A DNA stretch of 64,000 nt from Pseudalkalibacillus decolorationis (GCF_024609785.1 NZ_JANHJQ010000001.1:62001-126000); one strand, 5' to 3'. Positions 26,978 to 36,881 are shown, counted from the stretch's first letter. The notes: a model not told the origin generated them from the letters alone. Numbers and translations: made by a program.

Positions 26978-27859
26978 CTATTCTTTAATCGATCCTATCA
27001 TGACCCCTTTAACAAAATACTTTTGCAAAAAAGGATATAAGAGAAGAATAGGCAGTGTCGCTACAATAATAGTCGCATACTTAACCGTCTCCCCGACCGG
27101 ATACCTGTCACCGCCGCCTACTCCTGTTATGAAGTTGTCAGTGCTATTTGTAATGAGAATTTCACGCAAGACGAGCTGTAATGGGAATAAATCCCTGTCA
27201 CGTAAATAAATCATTGCACTGAAATAAGAATTCCAGTGGCCTACTGCGTAAAATAACACCATTACTGCTAATACCGGCAAGGAGAGCGGTAGAATAATTC
27301 TAAATAAAATCGTAAAGTCGTTTGCCCCGTCCATCCTTGCAGATTCTTCCAGACTTTCAGGTATTCCTTGGAAGGCTGTTCTCATAATGATTAAATTCCA
27401 CACACTCATCGCATTTGGGATAATGAGTGCCCATCTCGTATCCATCATCCCTAAGTCACCAATTAATAAATAGGTTGGAATTAGACCGCCACTAAAGAAC
27501 ATGGTGAAGACAATCATCATCATAATCGGCTTTTTTAACATGACATTCCGGCGCGACAACGCATACGCGCCTAAACTCGTAAGAAAAATGTTAATCGCTG
27601 TTCCGACAACTACATAGAATAGTGTGTTAGCGTATCCGATCATGATCATGGCATTATTAAAAACTAACTCATAGGCTTTAAGGCTAAAATCAAGCGGTGC
27701 CAAAAGAATTCCCCGGTTTTTCGCCAAAAGTCCCGGATCACTAACGGAAGCAAACAACACATACAAGAACGGGTATAAGGTGGCGAGAATTAATATTAGC
27801 ATTAACAATGTATTGACAAAATCAAATGTTCTTTCTCCCAAGCTTTGTTTCATTTTCAT
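26978..27859 (-). CDS. carbohydrate ABC transporter permease (YtcP/LplC-type, CUT1)
   Basis: The 293-residue protein starts at the ATG after AAGGAGAGG. Six membrane segments are visible, and the EAA loop is GIPESLEESARMDGANDFTILFRIILPLS. The C-terminus 'YPFLQKYFVKGVMIGSIKE' is typical of the YtcP/LplC type of CUT1 permeases. It forms the importer with the permease just upstream (14 bases apart) and the lipoprotein at 28946. No ATPase gene is in the cluster. Confidence 0.93.
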   Translation of the reverse strand: MKMKQSLGERTFDFVNTLLMLILILATLYPFLYVLFASVSDPGLLAKNRGILLAPLDFSLKAYELVFNNAMIMIGYANTLFYVVVGTAINIFLTSLGAYALSRRNVMLKKPIMMMIVFTMFFSGGLIPTYLLIGDLGMMDTRWALIIPNAMSVWNLIIMRTAFQGIPESLEESARMDGANDFTILFRIILPLSLPVLAVMVLFYAVGHWNSYFSAMIYLRDRDLFPLQLVLREILITNSTDNFITGVGGGDRYPVGETVKYATIIVATLPILLLYPFLQKYFVKGVMIGSIKE

Positions 27860-27872
27860 AGTAATCCTCTCC

Positions 27873-28844
27873 TTACCATAAACTAGTTTCACTGGTTCGC
27901 CTGCTTATTCGGTTAGCTAAAATTAACAAAGAAAAGTTAATGACGGCGTTAAATAAACCAACCGCGGCACTGAAACTAAAGCTTGCTTCCAAAATACCTT
28001 TTCGATACACATAAGTGGATATTACATCGGCTGTTTCATATGTGATCGGATTATACATCAAAATAATTTTTTCAAATCCGACGCTCAGCATGGAGCCCAT
28101 TTGCAAAATAAATAGGATGATGATAATCGGCGCAATCCCCGGAATCGTTATATGTAAGGCTTGTTTCAAACGACCGGCACCATCGATTCTAGCTGCTTCA
28201 TAAAGTGCTGGATTAATGTTGGACATCGCAGCGAGATAAATGATCGATCCCCACCCAATCCCTTGCCATATCCCGGAACCTATATAAACTGCACGAAACC
28301 AGTCAGCTTCCTGTAAAAACGAAATCGGTTCCAATCCAAAACCAACAAGGAGTTCATTGATCAGACCGTCTCTAGCCGTAAAATCAACTAACATCCCTAC
28401 AACGACAACGACCGAAATAAAGTGCGGTAAATAACTGATCGTCTGCACAGCACGTTTAAACCACATTTTTCGTATTTCATTTAATAACAAAGCTAAAATA
28501 ATAGGCGCCGGAAAAGCAAAAATCAGCTCATAAAAGTTAATTAAAAACGTATTTTTTATTAAACGCCAAAAATAAAAGCTGTTAAAAAATTCGACAAAAT
28601 GATCGAAACCAATCCATTCACTAGCCCATATTCCTTCGGATGTATTGAAATTCTTAAAAGCGATTTGTAACCCATACATCGGGCCGTAGTGAAAAACAAG
28701 GTAATATATAACGACAGGTAGAACCATAATGTAAATGTTTTTATTACGTTTGAGATCTTTTGCAAGCCGCCTCCAGTAGCTCTCTTTAACACTGGTTGGT
28801 TTCGATTTTGTTGCACCTCTTGTTTCCGTTCGTACCGTTTCCAT
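27873..28844 (-). CDS. carbohydrate ABC transporter permease (LplB-type, CUT1)
   Basis: This 323-residue protein has a basic cytoplasmic N-terminus, then six membrane segments starting at 'NIYIMVLPVVIYYLVFHYGPMYG', the LplB signature. The EAA loop is NPALYEAARIDGAGRLKQALHITIPG. It is the partner permease of the following gene and probably imports unsaturated oligosaccharides. TGAGG precedes the ATG. Confidence 0.93.
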   Translation of the reverse strand: METVRTETRGATKSKPTSVKESYWRRLAKDLKRNKNIYIMVLPVVIYYLVFHYGPMYGLQIAFKNFNTSEGIWASEWIGFDHFVEFFNSFYFWRLIKNTFLINFYELIFAFPAPIILALLLNEIRKMWFKRAVQTISYLPHFISVVVVVGMLVDFTARDGLINELLVGFGLEPISFLQEADWFRAVYIGSGIWQGIGWGSIIYLAAMSNINPALYEAARIDGAGRLKQALHITIPGIAPIIIILFILQMGSMLSVGFEKIILMYNPITYETADVISTYVYRKGILEASFSFSAAVGLFNAVINFSLLILANRISRRTSETSLW

Positions 28845-28901
28845 GTTCTAAAACCTCATTTCAGGTAATAGTTCGTTAAAAAATAAGTCAATAAAGATTT
28901 T

Positions 28902-28932
28902 GTGTGTGGAGAAAATGGTTTTCTCCACACAC
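28902..28932 (-). promoter_or_regulatory. 14-bp perfect hairpin between binding-protein and permease genes
   Basis: GTGTGTGGAGAAAA pairs perfectly with TTTTCTCCACACAC around a 3-base loop. Hairpins here usually protect the binding-protein mRNA and lower permease expression. No T-run follows on the minus strand (AAAATC), so read-through is expected. Confidence 0.8.
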
Positions 28933-28945
28933 GTAATTAATAAAT

Positions 28946-30532
28946 TTATCGTTTGTTGAATCTTTCTAAGGCTGCTTGTTTAATTTCGATAGCTCTCTCA
29001 ATGCCCATTGATTCTATCGTTTTCACGAACTCGTCAAAATTTGATAACGGCTCCTCACCCATGATAAATTTGTTGATCATCTCGGATTTGTACGTACCTA
29101 TATCGTTCATAATTGATGCATATTCAGAGCTTTCTTCCTGCGTAGGTGTTACAGGCGGTATTACTCTTTCATTAGAACCTTTTTTCCAGTTTTCAACCGC
29201 TTCTTTCTGTTCAGGCATGCTTGTATATTGTTCTGCATACTCTTTTGCTTGAATGACCGGTCCGCTCCAGCCAACCGGAACATATTTTGCTAAAGCAACT
29301 GACATTGATAAGCCTTCTGGATTTTTTGTAATTATTTCTTTATATGTTGGATAACCATCTACCATCTCATAGCTTTCTCCTTCAATACCGAAGTTAAAAA
29401 GCATATGTCCTTCTTTGCTATACTTATAATCAAGCCATTTAACGGTTTCCACAATATTTTCATTCGATGTCGTAATCGCCGCACCAACACCGTTATAAGG
29501 AGTTTCTCCAAGGTTAAAGAAGGGAACTTCTCCTTCATTATGGACAGGATATTGGGCACCCGTAAGTGAAAAATCCGGGTTTTTATCAGCCATTAACTGC
29601 ATATAACGCATAATACTGCTTCCTGTATAACCCATAAATGACCCAAGTTGATTGTTGGTGACCTTGGCATCTATAAGCTTGTCGTCTGTTGCAATGTAAT
29701 CTTTATCAATCAGTCCCTCTTTATACCAATCGTTAAACAAGGTTAAAAATTCTTTATACTCCGTTTGGATTGGACCGTATTTTACTTTTCCATCAACTTG
29801 ATAAAAACCATTCGTAATTCCCCATGCTCCTACAAAAGCATTGGAAGTGATTGCGTCTTTATGAATTAATAAAGGAATTTCATCTGCTTTACCGTTTCCG
29901 TTCGGATCTTTCTCTTTAAAAGCTTTCAATACGGTATGCCAATCGTCAATCGTTTCTGGCATTTCGAGCCCAAGCTTTTCAAGCCAATCTTTTCGGAGAA
30001 CAGGCCCGTAGAACGTCATATTGACTTCGTCTTCTCTTAAGAAAGGAAAGGAATAAATACTGCCGTCATCCGTTGTAATCAATTTTTTCCAATACGGGTG
30101 TTCCTCTAACACCTTCTTTAAATTAGGTGCATACTTGTCAATATAATCGTTTAATTTAACAATCTTTTTTTCTTTTATATACTTTTGTGGACCACCTGGT
30201 ACTGACGTCCATATACGTTCGATGACATCAGGATACTCGCCGGAAGCCATCATTAAGTTAAATTGTTGGTCTTCTTGTCCGGTAGCAGGATGTTTGAAGT
30301 CAACATGGACTCCAGTGATTTCCTCTAATTTTTTATACGCGGCCATTTCGTTGTAATTTTTTAAAGAGTCAGGTCTGTAATTCGGGACAAAATAACTTAT
30401 AGTAAGAGAACCGTCTGATTCCTTTTTCTTGTCCACTTCATTCGAACTTTTACATCCTGTAACAGCGGTTATAATTAACAATAATAAAACGGACATCAAA
30501 ATGGCAGATTTTTTAGTTGTCCTATTCCACAT
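28946..30532 (-). CDS. extracellular carbohydrate-binding lipoprotein (LplA-type)
   Basis: The 528-residue protein has a lipoprotein signal peptide ending in the lipobox AVTGC (cysteine at residue 27). It has the family 1 solute-binding fold of the long LplA/YtcQ type, with PNYRPDSLKNYNEM near residue 52 and 'DPNGNGKADEIPL' (a calcium-loop-like motif) near residue 213. It captures oligosaccharide for the two permeases and heads the transporter operon. A 248-base region upstream holds its promoter; I see an ACCAT...ATGGT inverted repeat near 30680 that could bind the AraC regulator. Confidence 0.92.
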   Translation of the reverse strand: MWNRTTKKSAILMSVLLLLIITAVTGCKSSNEVDKKKESDGSLTISYFVPNYRPDSLKNYNEMAAYKKLEEITGVHVDFKHPATGQEDQQFNLMMASGEYPDVIERIWTSVPGGPQKYIKEKKIVKLNDYIDKYAPNLKKVLEEHPYWKKLITTDDGSIYSFPFLREDEVNMTFYGPVLRKDWLEKLGLEMPETIDDWHTVLKAFKEKDPNGNGKADEIPLLIHKDAITSNAFVGAWGITNGFYQVDGKVKYGPIQTEYKEFLTLFNDWYKEGLIDKDYIATDDKLIDAKVTNNQLGSFMGYTGSSIMRYMQLMADKNPDFSLTGAQYPVHNEGEVPFFNLGETPYNGVGAAITTSNENIVETVKWLDYKYSKEGHMLFNFGIEGESYEMVDGYPTYKEIITKNPEGLSMSVALAKYVPVGWSGPVIQAKEYAEQYTSMPEQKEAVENWKKGSNERVIPPVTPTQEESSEYASIMNDIGTYKSEMINKFIMGEEPLSNFDEFVKTIESMGIERAIEIKQAALERFNKR

Positions 30533-30780
30533 CTTTTAGACCTCCCTAATTTTTTGTTTAACCTCACTGGATTCCCCAATCATGAATGTTCTTAAAACTT
30601 TCTATCCCCCTTTTTAAATCCAAATAGAAAATCAATCGTTAGGATTCGTTTGTCCTATGCATTTATGTTGACACAACACCATACCAAAGTGAATGGTACA
30701 ACCTAATGATCCGCTATCAATATTTAAAATCTCAGACTATCAGCATTTAACATTGACTTTCAATTTTTAATTTTCCAACT

Positions 30781-30811
30781 AAAAAAATCCCGATATATCG
30801 GGATTTTTTTT
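30781..30811 (-). terminator. terminator of the large AraC-type gene
   Basis: AAAAAAATCCCGAT pairs perfectly with ATCGGGATTTTTTT around a 2-base centre. It overlaps the end of the gene at 30810. Confidence 0.9.
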
Positions 30812-33152
30812 ACAAATTAACCGTTTTGTTATCCTCTTCAAGTTTTGTTCTATATTTCCCCGGAGTAATTCCTTCGTACTTCTTAAACAAACGAATTAAA
30901 CCAACGTCATTCGCGTAACCAATGCGTTTTGAAATTTCTGAAACAGTCAGCTGGCTTTCCTCAAGCAAACTTTTTGCAAAGTCTAATCTTACTTTTGCAA
31001 TGTAATCTGTAATATTCTCCCCTTTTTGTTTTTTAAAAAAGGATGAAAGATATTGCGGTGTAATGTTCAATTGCTCAGCTATAGAAGTCAAACTTAACAT
31101 ACTGTCAGAATAATATTGATCAATATAATCAGTAATCGTTTTCATTAGTCGAGCAGAATGACCGGTCCGATTCGCCTCTATATGAATGCATAACGATTTA
31201 TAAATCTCTTTAATTCTTAGATGCATTTGTTCAGCCGTTTGACATTCCGCCAATTGCTTAACAGGATCTGTTGTTTCTGCAAAGATATTGTCATAGTTAA
31301 TGTTAATGTCATTTAAAATTTTGATAAGCGTGCTCATAATATTAAAAAAGAGACATTTACCGTGTTGAAGAGAGATACTGCGAGATTCAAAATTCACTTT
31401 AAAAACATTGTCTAAAATTTTGTCAGCATTTTCAAAGTCTGCCGTTTTGATGAAATTCATTAACTGTAATTCCATTTCAATTGGATAGTAATAATGATGT
31501 TCTGCTTCTCGAATCTCATGATAGTGTGTGATCTTGCTTTGACCTTTGATCATTCGATATTCGAGAGCTTGTACAGCTTCTCTGTATCCTATTACTACAT
31601 TTTCAATACCTTCGCAAATGTCTCCAATGCCTATTGTAATAAAAATACTAAATCGTTCTTCGATTATTTTTTTCAACGTATTGGTTATTGTAATTAAATC
31701 TGCTGTTAATTTATTCATTCGCTCATTATTGAAGTTAATTAATAAAGCCAAGCGGTTTCTGTCAAGCTCAATAACATAACCGGAATGATGTTCATTTGAA
31801 AGTTCTTCACTCACGTTCGCTATAATAAATCTAATAATCGCCCACTGTTTTTCTGAAGCGTCTTTTGCAAACTGACTGCAATCATCCACATCTACTACAA
31901 GAACTGCAAAATGGTCGGAAGCAAATGTTATACCCATAAACTTTAACGACTCAGGATTAGAAGTTGATTGATCGACAAACCCATTGATTATGCGGGACAA
32001 AAAATTCGCCTTAATTTTTGGTGTTTGTTCAGTTAAGTCATCTCTTAGTTGGTTTTCAGCATCCCATGTGTCCAAAAGTGTTTCCTTAATGAGATGGTAT
32101 TCATTAAACGATTGATCGTTCTTTTTATTCTTGTTTTTGATAATGGAGTCGACAAGGTCTCTGACTGGAACGTAATGACGATAAGCTAAAAAGTAAGATG
32201 CAATCAACCCACCTGACAAACAAAAAATAAATAATGAAACCGCCCACGCTTTGACCGTATTTACTTTCTGCATTAAAACCGACTTAGGAACAATAGAAAT
32301 GTATTTCCATCCAGATTCCTTCGAAATACTGTAAGACACTGTCATATCTTGATCTCCGATTTTGCGTTCAAACCGGCCAACGCTGCCTACGAGATGTGAA
32401 TCAATATCCTTTAAAGAAACCTCGTTTTCCGCAGTACTCATAATCTTTTGGTTGTGTTGGTCTAAAACATAAATATCACCACGGTTCGCCCATTCAAGAC
32501 TTTGCAGCAAATCTTTAATTTGCTGTTCTTTGATCAATATGGCCAGATAGCCTTCGGGATTCTTTGTTTCTCCGTACGGCAGAGGTTGAATATATGTAAT
32601 CATACGTTCCGGATTAGCGGACATCCCATTAAAGACTTTTGAGGAAGGAATATATGATTTTACTTTGTTAACATCTATGAATCTTCTTTTCCACTCTTCA
32701 TAGTTTATATGTTTATAACTGTAAAAATAACGATAAAACGTTTTGGAGTCTGTTTTTGCTGTCGAGGAAATAATCATATCTTTGTCCGCGAAATAAACAT
32801 AATAATCTTGGATAAAGTCATTTGAGATTCGATATCTTTTTAAATCATTCATAAAGTTGAAGTACTTATAAATGCTTTGTTGATTTGCTGAATAATGTTG
32901 GCCTAAAAGAAGCTGCAGCTTTGGATTAAACGATATTTGCGCCGACAATTGGGTTACTTCATGAAGCTGATTGTCCATTACTTCACTTGCCTGATTTAAC
33001 ATTGCCAAATTCGAGCGATTAGCATTATCCTCAATAATCGACTCCAACCTTTTATAGAGTAATCCCTCAACAGCCACCGGAAATAATAGAACGATTAAAA
33101 AAGACAATAGTAATGTAACAAATACACTTTTACGATTATACTTTCTGAACAC
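30810..33152 (-). CDS. membrane-bound AraC-family regulator (YtdP-like)
   Basis: This 780-residue protein starts at a GTG. Membrane helices at about 10-30 and 300-325 flank an extracytoplasmic Cache-like sensor domain. A middle region (about 375-650) resembles the degenerate GGDEF-like or YesN-type linker. The C-terminal AraC domain is at about 680-775 (MLSLTSIAEQLNITPQYLSSFFKKQKG; SEISKRIGYANDVGLIRLFKKYEGITPGKY is the second helix-turn-helix). Such proteins sense extracellular sugar and activate the adjacent LplABC-type importer, which lies just downstream. This is probably the main inducer of the island. Confidence 0.9.
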   Translation of the reverse strand: MFRKYNRKSVFVTLLLSFLIVLLFPVAVEGLLYKRLESIIEDNANRSNLAMLNQASEVMDNQLHEVTQLSAQISFNPKLQLLLGQHYSANQQSIYKYFNFMNDLKRYRISNDFIQDYYVYFADKDMIISSTAKTDSKTFYRYFYSYKHINYEEWKRRFIDVNKVKSYIPSSKVFNGMSANPERMITYIQPLPYGETKNPEGYLAILIKEQQIKDLLQSLEWANRGDIYVLDQHNQKIMSTAENEVSLKDIDSHLVGSVGRFERKIGDQDMTVSYSISKESGWKYISIVPKSVLMQKVNTVKAWAVSLFIFCLSGGLIASYFLAYRHYVPVRDLVDSIIKNKNKKNDQSFNEYHLIKETLLDTWDAENQLRDDLTEQTPKIKANFLSRIINGFVDQSTSNPESLKFMGITFASDHFAVLVVDVDDCSQFAKDASEKQWAIIRFIIANVSEELSNEHHSGYVIELDRNRLALLINFNNERMNKLTADLITITNTLKKIIEERFSIFITIGIGDICEGIENVVIGYREAVQALEYRMIKGQSKITHYHEIREAEHHYYYPIEMELQLMNFIKTADFENADKILDNVFKVNFESRSISLQHGKCLFFNIMSTLIKILNDININYDNIFAETTDPVKQLAECQTAEQMHLRIKEIYKSLCIHIEANRTGHSARLMKTITDYIDQYYSDSMLSLTSIAEQLNITPQYLSSFFKKQKGENITDYIAKVRLDFAKSLLEESQLTVSEISKRIGYANDVGLIRLFKKYEGITPGKYRTKLEEDNKTVNL

Positions 33153-33410
33153 GCAAACACCCCCGTATTAAAAAATATGAAACCCTTCTTTCTACCATTT
33201 TATTTTTAATATCAATGTATTTTCTTATATTTCGACGAAATTCTAAGTTGTCCTGCGAGACTATTATCATAAAGCATACAGGAAATGGACCTATTAATCC
33301 TTAACTATAAGAGCATTTAGTCTTGGATTTCGTAGCTCGTGGTGGCTTGTAGGCTATGGCTGTTTGAACACTCATTATAAGCTTAGAACGATAATTCTTA
33401 GAGTCTGCGG
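33153..33410. other. non-coding gap before the AraC-type gene
   Basis: No gene is visible in this AT-rich stretch, which must hold the promoter of the large AraC-type regulator. I found no convincing operator or gene remnant in it. Confidence 0.5.
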
Positions 33411-33450
33411 AAAAAACCGGTGCAGAAACAAAGTCTTTTCCGCACCGGTT
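33411..33450 (-). terminator. terminator of the GH95-like gene
   Basis: AACCGGTGC with flanking AAA pairs with GCACCGGTT around a loop with a TTTC/GAAA extension, followed by T6 on the minus strand. Confidence 0.9.
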
Positions 33451-33467
33451 CCAATTGACACCCTCCC

Positions 33468-36400
33468 CTATAGGTAGGTATAGTTTTTATTCAAGATTAG
33501 CAGATTTATTTTCCACAACTGGCCTTCTTTGGTGCGAAAATGGATTTTCACGTAACCGTCTTTTCTTTGCGTGACAGGCAAGATGTCTGTAACAAACTCT
33601 CCCGCCTTCAAAACACTTTCCGGTTTCCATACGTTTTGTCCTTCAATCTCGATCTCCGTATAAGATGGGGCATCGTTGTCTCCGGACACAAATAACATAT
33701 CGTATCTTCCTTTCGGCAGCTCAAGCAAAAATGTCTTTTCGATAGTTCCGCAAATAAAGTCTCTTCGAAGCTCATCAGGCGTCCCACGATCCACTGCGAT
33801 TAAATGGTCTACACTCTCCCAGCCGAGTCCCGTAAACGGAGTAAATACCGTTTCTGACGATATTTTCCGAAAATCTTGACCGATTCCTCCTCCCATATGA
33901 AGCTGTCTTGGAATTGCTTTGGAATAATCTTTGGATAGCAGCTCTTTACCCGTTCCAAAGTCCAATCGATAAACGGTTGTTCTTGATTCTCTGTAATTGC
34001 CGGAGTAATAATCGAATGTAAAATGATCCAACATCTTCATATGATGCGTATCCTTATTTTTCCCCAAGAAAACTCTTCGGTACGTATGCGCTTCATGGAC
34101 TCGTGGATAAACCCCTTGGTTGGATGCACTGCTCACATTTTTGGACACTAAGGACAAACCGTTTAATGAATCTGTTTGTGGGAAAATCGCATATTCTGTA
34201 TTTTTTTCCGTTATGAAGGATATTTTTTCGCCTTCCCGGTGATGCTCTATCTTTTCCCAAGACGTCCCGTCAAATCGGGTTACAGATAATATCTCGTCGG
34301 ATCCAAATGGGTTCTTAATGACGATTCTATGACCAGCCAAGCTTTTTATTTTCACCCACGTTGTTCGTCCGTTTTTCATGACGGCGCTAACTTCGAATGC
34401 TCCTACTGCCAGGAGACCATGAAATTCGCAATCGTCCCACTTATCGTACGTTCGCACGTTTTTCTCGATATCGTGGTCGTACAGGCCGACCGTAAGTTCT
34501 TTCTCGGGCTCTCCCGATGGGACCGATGGGAATACTTCGATAACACCGTTATAGCTTTGCAGCAGCATCTCGTTTACAGAAGCGACCATTTCACCTGAAG
34601 CTTCCATCATATGCGGATAGTACAACGGCTCATTCGTAATATTGCAATAGTTGATCCAGCGTTCCGTTTCCTCGGCAAATAACCCATTTGTCCTTAACAG
34701 CAAATCGATTCCTTGTTCGTAAAGAAGCCTCAATGCTGTGTTCCCTTTGCCGAGCCTTGAAGCTGCGCATGAGAGCCACCCGAATTGAAACACTCCAATT
34801 TCCGTATTCTCCTGAACATAGCGAAGCGTGTTCTCCGCGCTTTTCCTCAAGCATTCCTCGCTATCTTTGTTGATTTCACCAATGGGATAAATCGGCATAA
34901 GCAGCGATGGATGCCTTAAATGGAGGTCCTCAGGTGCCCATTCCGAATCTTTGATAATTTCCCCGTATTTTTGGGAAACAGCAGTCGGATAAGGAGCCAA
35001 TTTGGCCAGCAGTTCGCTCCATTTTTTTCGATCGGCTTCCTCTTCTCCGAGCAAAACATTCGCTTCGATTGAAATATTTAGTAAATATTTGACCGCAGAA
35101 AGCGTAATAGTCGAGTTCCGTGTCACAGGACCCTGTTCCGGTGAAATATCGGGGAATACGACGTATTGTTCCTTTTTTGAATCGTATTGCAGATATCCTA
35201 CAAAAAATCGGAGAATCTGCTTAAACAATGGGTAGGCTTTTTCTTTCAAAAATTTACGGTCCATGCTGTATTGATAATAATGCCATAAAAACTGCGCACA
35301 CCAGGGCCAAGTGCTTAAATACAAAGAATGCGGATAATCCCCTGAATAGCCTTCCAGTCCATGAAACTGCTTCGCCATTTTTTCAGCAAGACTGGTGTAA
35401 GATAATAAAGCATCATTAAACGCTTCGGCAATCTCAAGGTGATTGGCTGTGTAAAGTGGCCAGAAAGCTGCCTGAATGTTAACGTCCCAATACCACATAC
35501 TACCCCACTTGGTCGGTTGCTTAATATCCCACAAACCGTTCAGCCCACAAGCCTGCTGGTACATTCTCCCGCCTTTCCCACTGCTGCAGGCAATCGCGTA
35601 TAAATTGACGTACCATAAATCTTCGACCACTTTATCAGGCAATGTGATAGAAGATCTCTTCCAAAAGTTTACCCAGTGCTTCTGATGATGGTCATACATA
35701 TCATTCAAACGGGAGACAGCTAGGTCCAATCTTCGGATGGCGGTCTCGAACAACTCCTTGGTTTCCTCCTCTGTAACGACTGTTGTAACGAGGGTGACTG
35801 TTTCCTCCGCATCGCAAATCTTGATGTTCATGCCTGAGGCGGATAAGTCTACGCTTCCCTTAGCCCCGATCATCCTCATCATCACTAGGAATGTAAACGG
35901 ACCGTTTTGTTCCTTGTCTTCGCCGTCCGGATAGAAGGAGCCTGTATAATAAAAGGTTGTATCGTTAAGCTTATGAACTTGTACTGTCATACCTCCATAC
36001 TTCCTAGATGGGACGGTCATCGTTACAGATTTCACTAGTTCTGAATTCGTCTGTTTGATTTCGGTCACAAGATAATCCTCGTTTTGGGTGAAGATCGTAC
36101 GCACGCCGAGCTTGTCGCTTTCTTTCGCAACCCGTAAATCTACACATGCTTTCTCGACATCAAGCTGAAGCGAATAGTGGTCTGGTTCAGCCAGATCATC
36201 GCACGGTATGATTTGTATTTCTCCGGTAGGATAATGGGAAGCTCCTCCTGATGGTTTCCCGTACCTTCTATAAAGAACGCTATTCCATAATGCGTCAGTG
36301 TAAAGAAAAAAAGGACCTTGATCGGGATCTCGGTACATATCTTTTGCCCTTTGTTTCATTTCATCGAACGTAAGTCCAAATACTTTATGAAAATCACGCC

Positions 36401-36581
36401 CTTCACTGTTTTGATACTTCTTGCTGTAAAGATGAAGCTTTTTATAGTAAACCTCATAATGATTCATGGCAATGGTTAGCTTATTGTCCTCAAAGAATAC
36501 CATACCGCCAAAACTCCCATTACCTAAAGGCAAAGCCTCGTTCCAGCTGCTTTCTGCATTGTCGTATTTCACTACATGCAT
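33468..36581 (-). CDS. GH95-like glycoside hydrolase (cytosolic)
   Basis: The 1037-residue protein has no signal peptide. The N-terminal beta domain (about 10-290) opens with 'WNEALPLGNGSFGGMVF', the GH95 hallmark. An (alpha/alpha)6 barrel (about 300-690) has MWYWDVNIQAAFWPLYTAN, where GH95 enzymes carry active-site Asn residues, and 'EMLLQSYNGVIEVFPSVP' at its end. The last 200 residues form an added beta domain of the type fused to rhamnogalacturonan acetylesterases (DFGTGKELL; GLGWESVD; LPKGRYDML; DNDAPSYTEIEI). GH95 members are alpha-fucosidases or alpha-galactosidases; the substrate here is unproven. The upstream frame is open into a KDPG-aldolase remnant, but GGGGGGA marks the ATG used. 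Confidence 0.8.
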   Translation of the reverse strand: MHVVKYDNAESSWNEALPLGNGSFGGMVFFEDNKLTIAMNHYEVYYKKLHLYSKKYQNSEGRDFHKVFGLTFDEMKQRAKDMYRDPDQGPFFLYTDALWNSVLYRRYGKPSGGASHYPTGEIQIIPCDDLAEPDHYSLQLDVEKACVDLRVAKESDKLGVRTIFTQNEDYLVTEIKQTNSELVKSVTMTVPSRKYGGMTVQVHKLNDTTFYYTGSFYPDGEDKEQNGPFTFLVMMRMIGAKGSVDLSASGMNIKICDAEETVTLVTTVVTEEETKELFETAIRRLDLAVSRLNDMYDHHQKHWVNFWKRSSITLPDKVVEDLWYVNLYAIACSSGKGGRMYQQACGLNGLWDIKQPTKWGSMWYWDVNIQAAFWPLYTANHLEIAEAFNDALLSYTSLAEKMAKQFHGLEGYSGDYPHSLYLSTWPWCAQFLWHYYQYSMDRKFLKEKAYPLFKQILRFFVGYLQYDSKKEQYVVFPDISPEQGPVTRNSTITLSAVKYLLNISIEANVLLGEEEADRKKWSELLAKLAPYPTAVSQKYGEIIKDSEWAPEDLHLRHPSLLMPIYPIGEINKDSEECLRKSAENTLRYVQENTEIGVFQFGWLSCAASRLGKGNTALRLLYEQGIDLLLRTNGLFAEETERWINYCNITNEPLYYPHMMEASGEMVASVNEMLLQSYNGVIEVFPSVPSGEPEKELTVGLYDHDIEKNVRTYDKWDDCEFHGLLAVGAFEVSAVMKNGRTTWVKIKSLAGHRIVIKNPFGSDEILSVTRFDGTSWEKIEHHREGEKISFITEKNTEYAIFPQTDSLNGLSLVSKNVSSASNQGVYPRVHEAHTYRRVFLGKNKDTHHMKMLDHFTFDYYSGNYRESRTTVYRLDFGTGKELLSKDYSKAIPRQLHMGGGIGQDFRKISSETVFTPFTGLGWESVDHLIAVDRGTPDELRRDFICGTIEKTFLLELPKGRYDMLFVSGDNDAPSYTEIEIEGQNVWKPESVLKAGEFVTDILPVTQRKDGYVKIHFRTKEGQLWKINLLILNKNYTYL

Positions 36582-36589
36582 GGATATCC

Positions 36590-36760
36590 CCCCATTTGAA
36601 TAATAGAATTGCAGGATTCCCCTATATTCTTCAGCCTTTGTTCTAACGGCCGAATAATCACCTGTCCGCTTTGCTTCCGTCGTTAAATCGCTGCCAATTC
36701 CAACGGCGCCTGCGCCTGCATTTAGCCAATCCCTCTAAATTGTTTAGTCTAAGCGTTCAA
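36590..36760 (-). pseudogene. eda: C-terminal remnant of KDPG/KHG aldolase
   Basis: Upstream of the GH95-like gene the minus strand reads RDWLNAGAGAVGIGSDLT, then TGDYSAVRTKAEEY. This matches the C-terminus of 2-keto-3-deoxy-6-phosphogluconate aldolase, where (E)DWLNAGAxAVGxGS binds the phosphate. Stop codons interrupt the frame just before this (TI-stop-RDWL), and the N-terminal 150 codons are missing. The remnant runs without a stop into the GH95-like start codon, 8-10 codons on. It lies in a kduI-kduD context, where an intact aldolase gene would be expected. Confidence 0.8.
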
Positions 36761-36881
36761 ATCGTGCGTAGTCATATTGCTGGCCAGCAGATTTTCGCCT
36801 GTAATAATAAACGTTCGGATTTCCACATCCATCCATTTCCTTTAGCGTTCTCCTTGTTTGAATATTTACTTACTTATAAAT

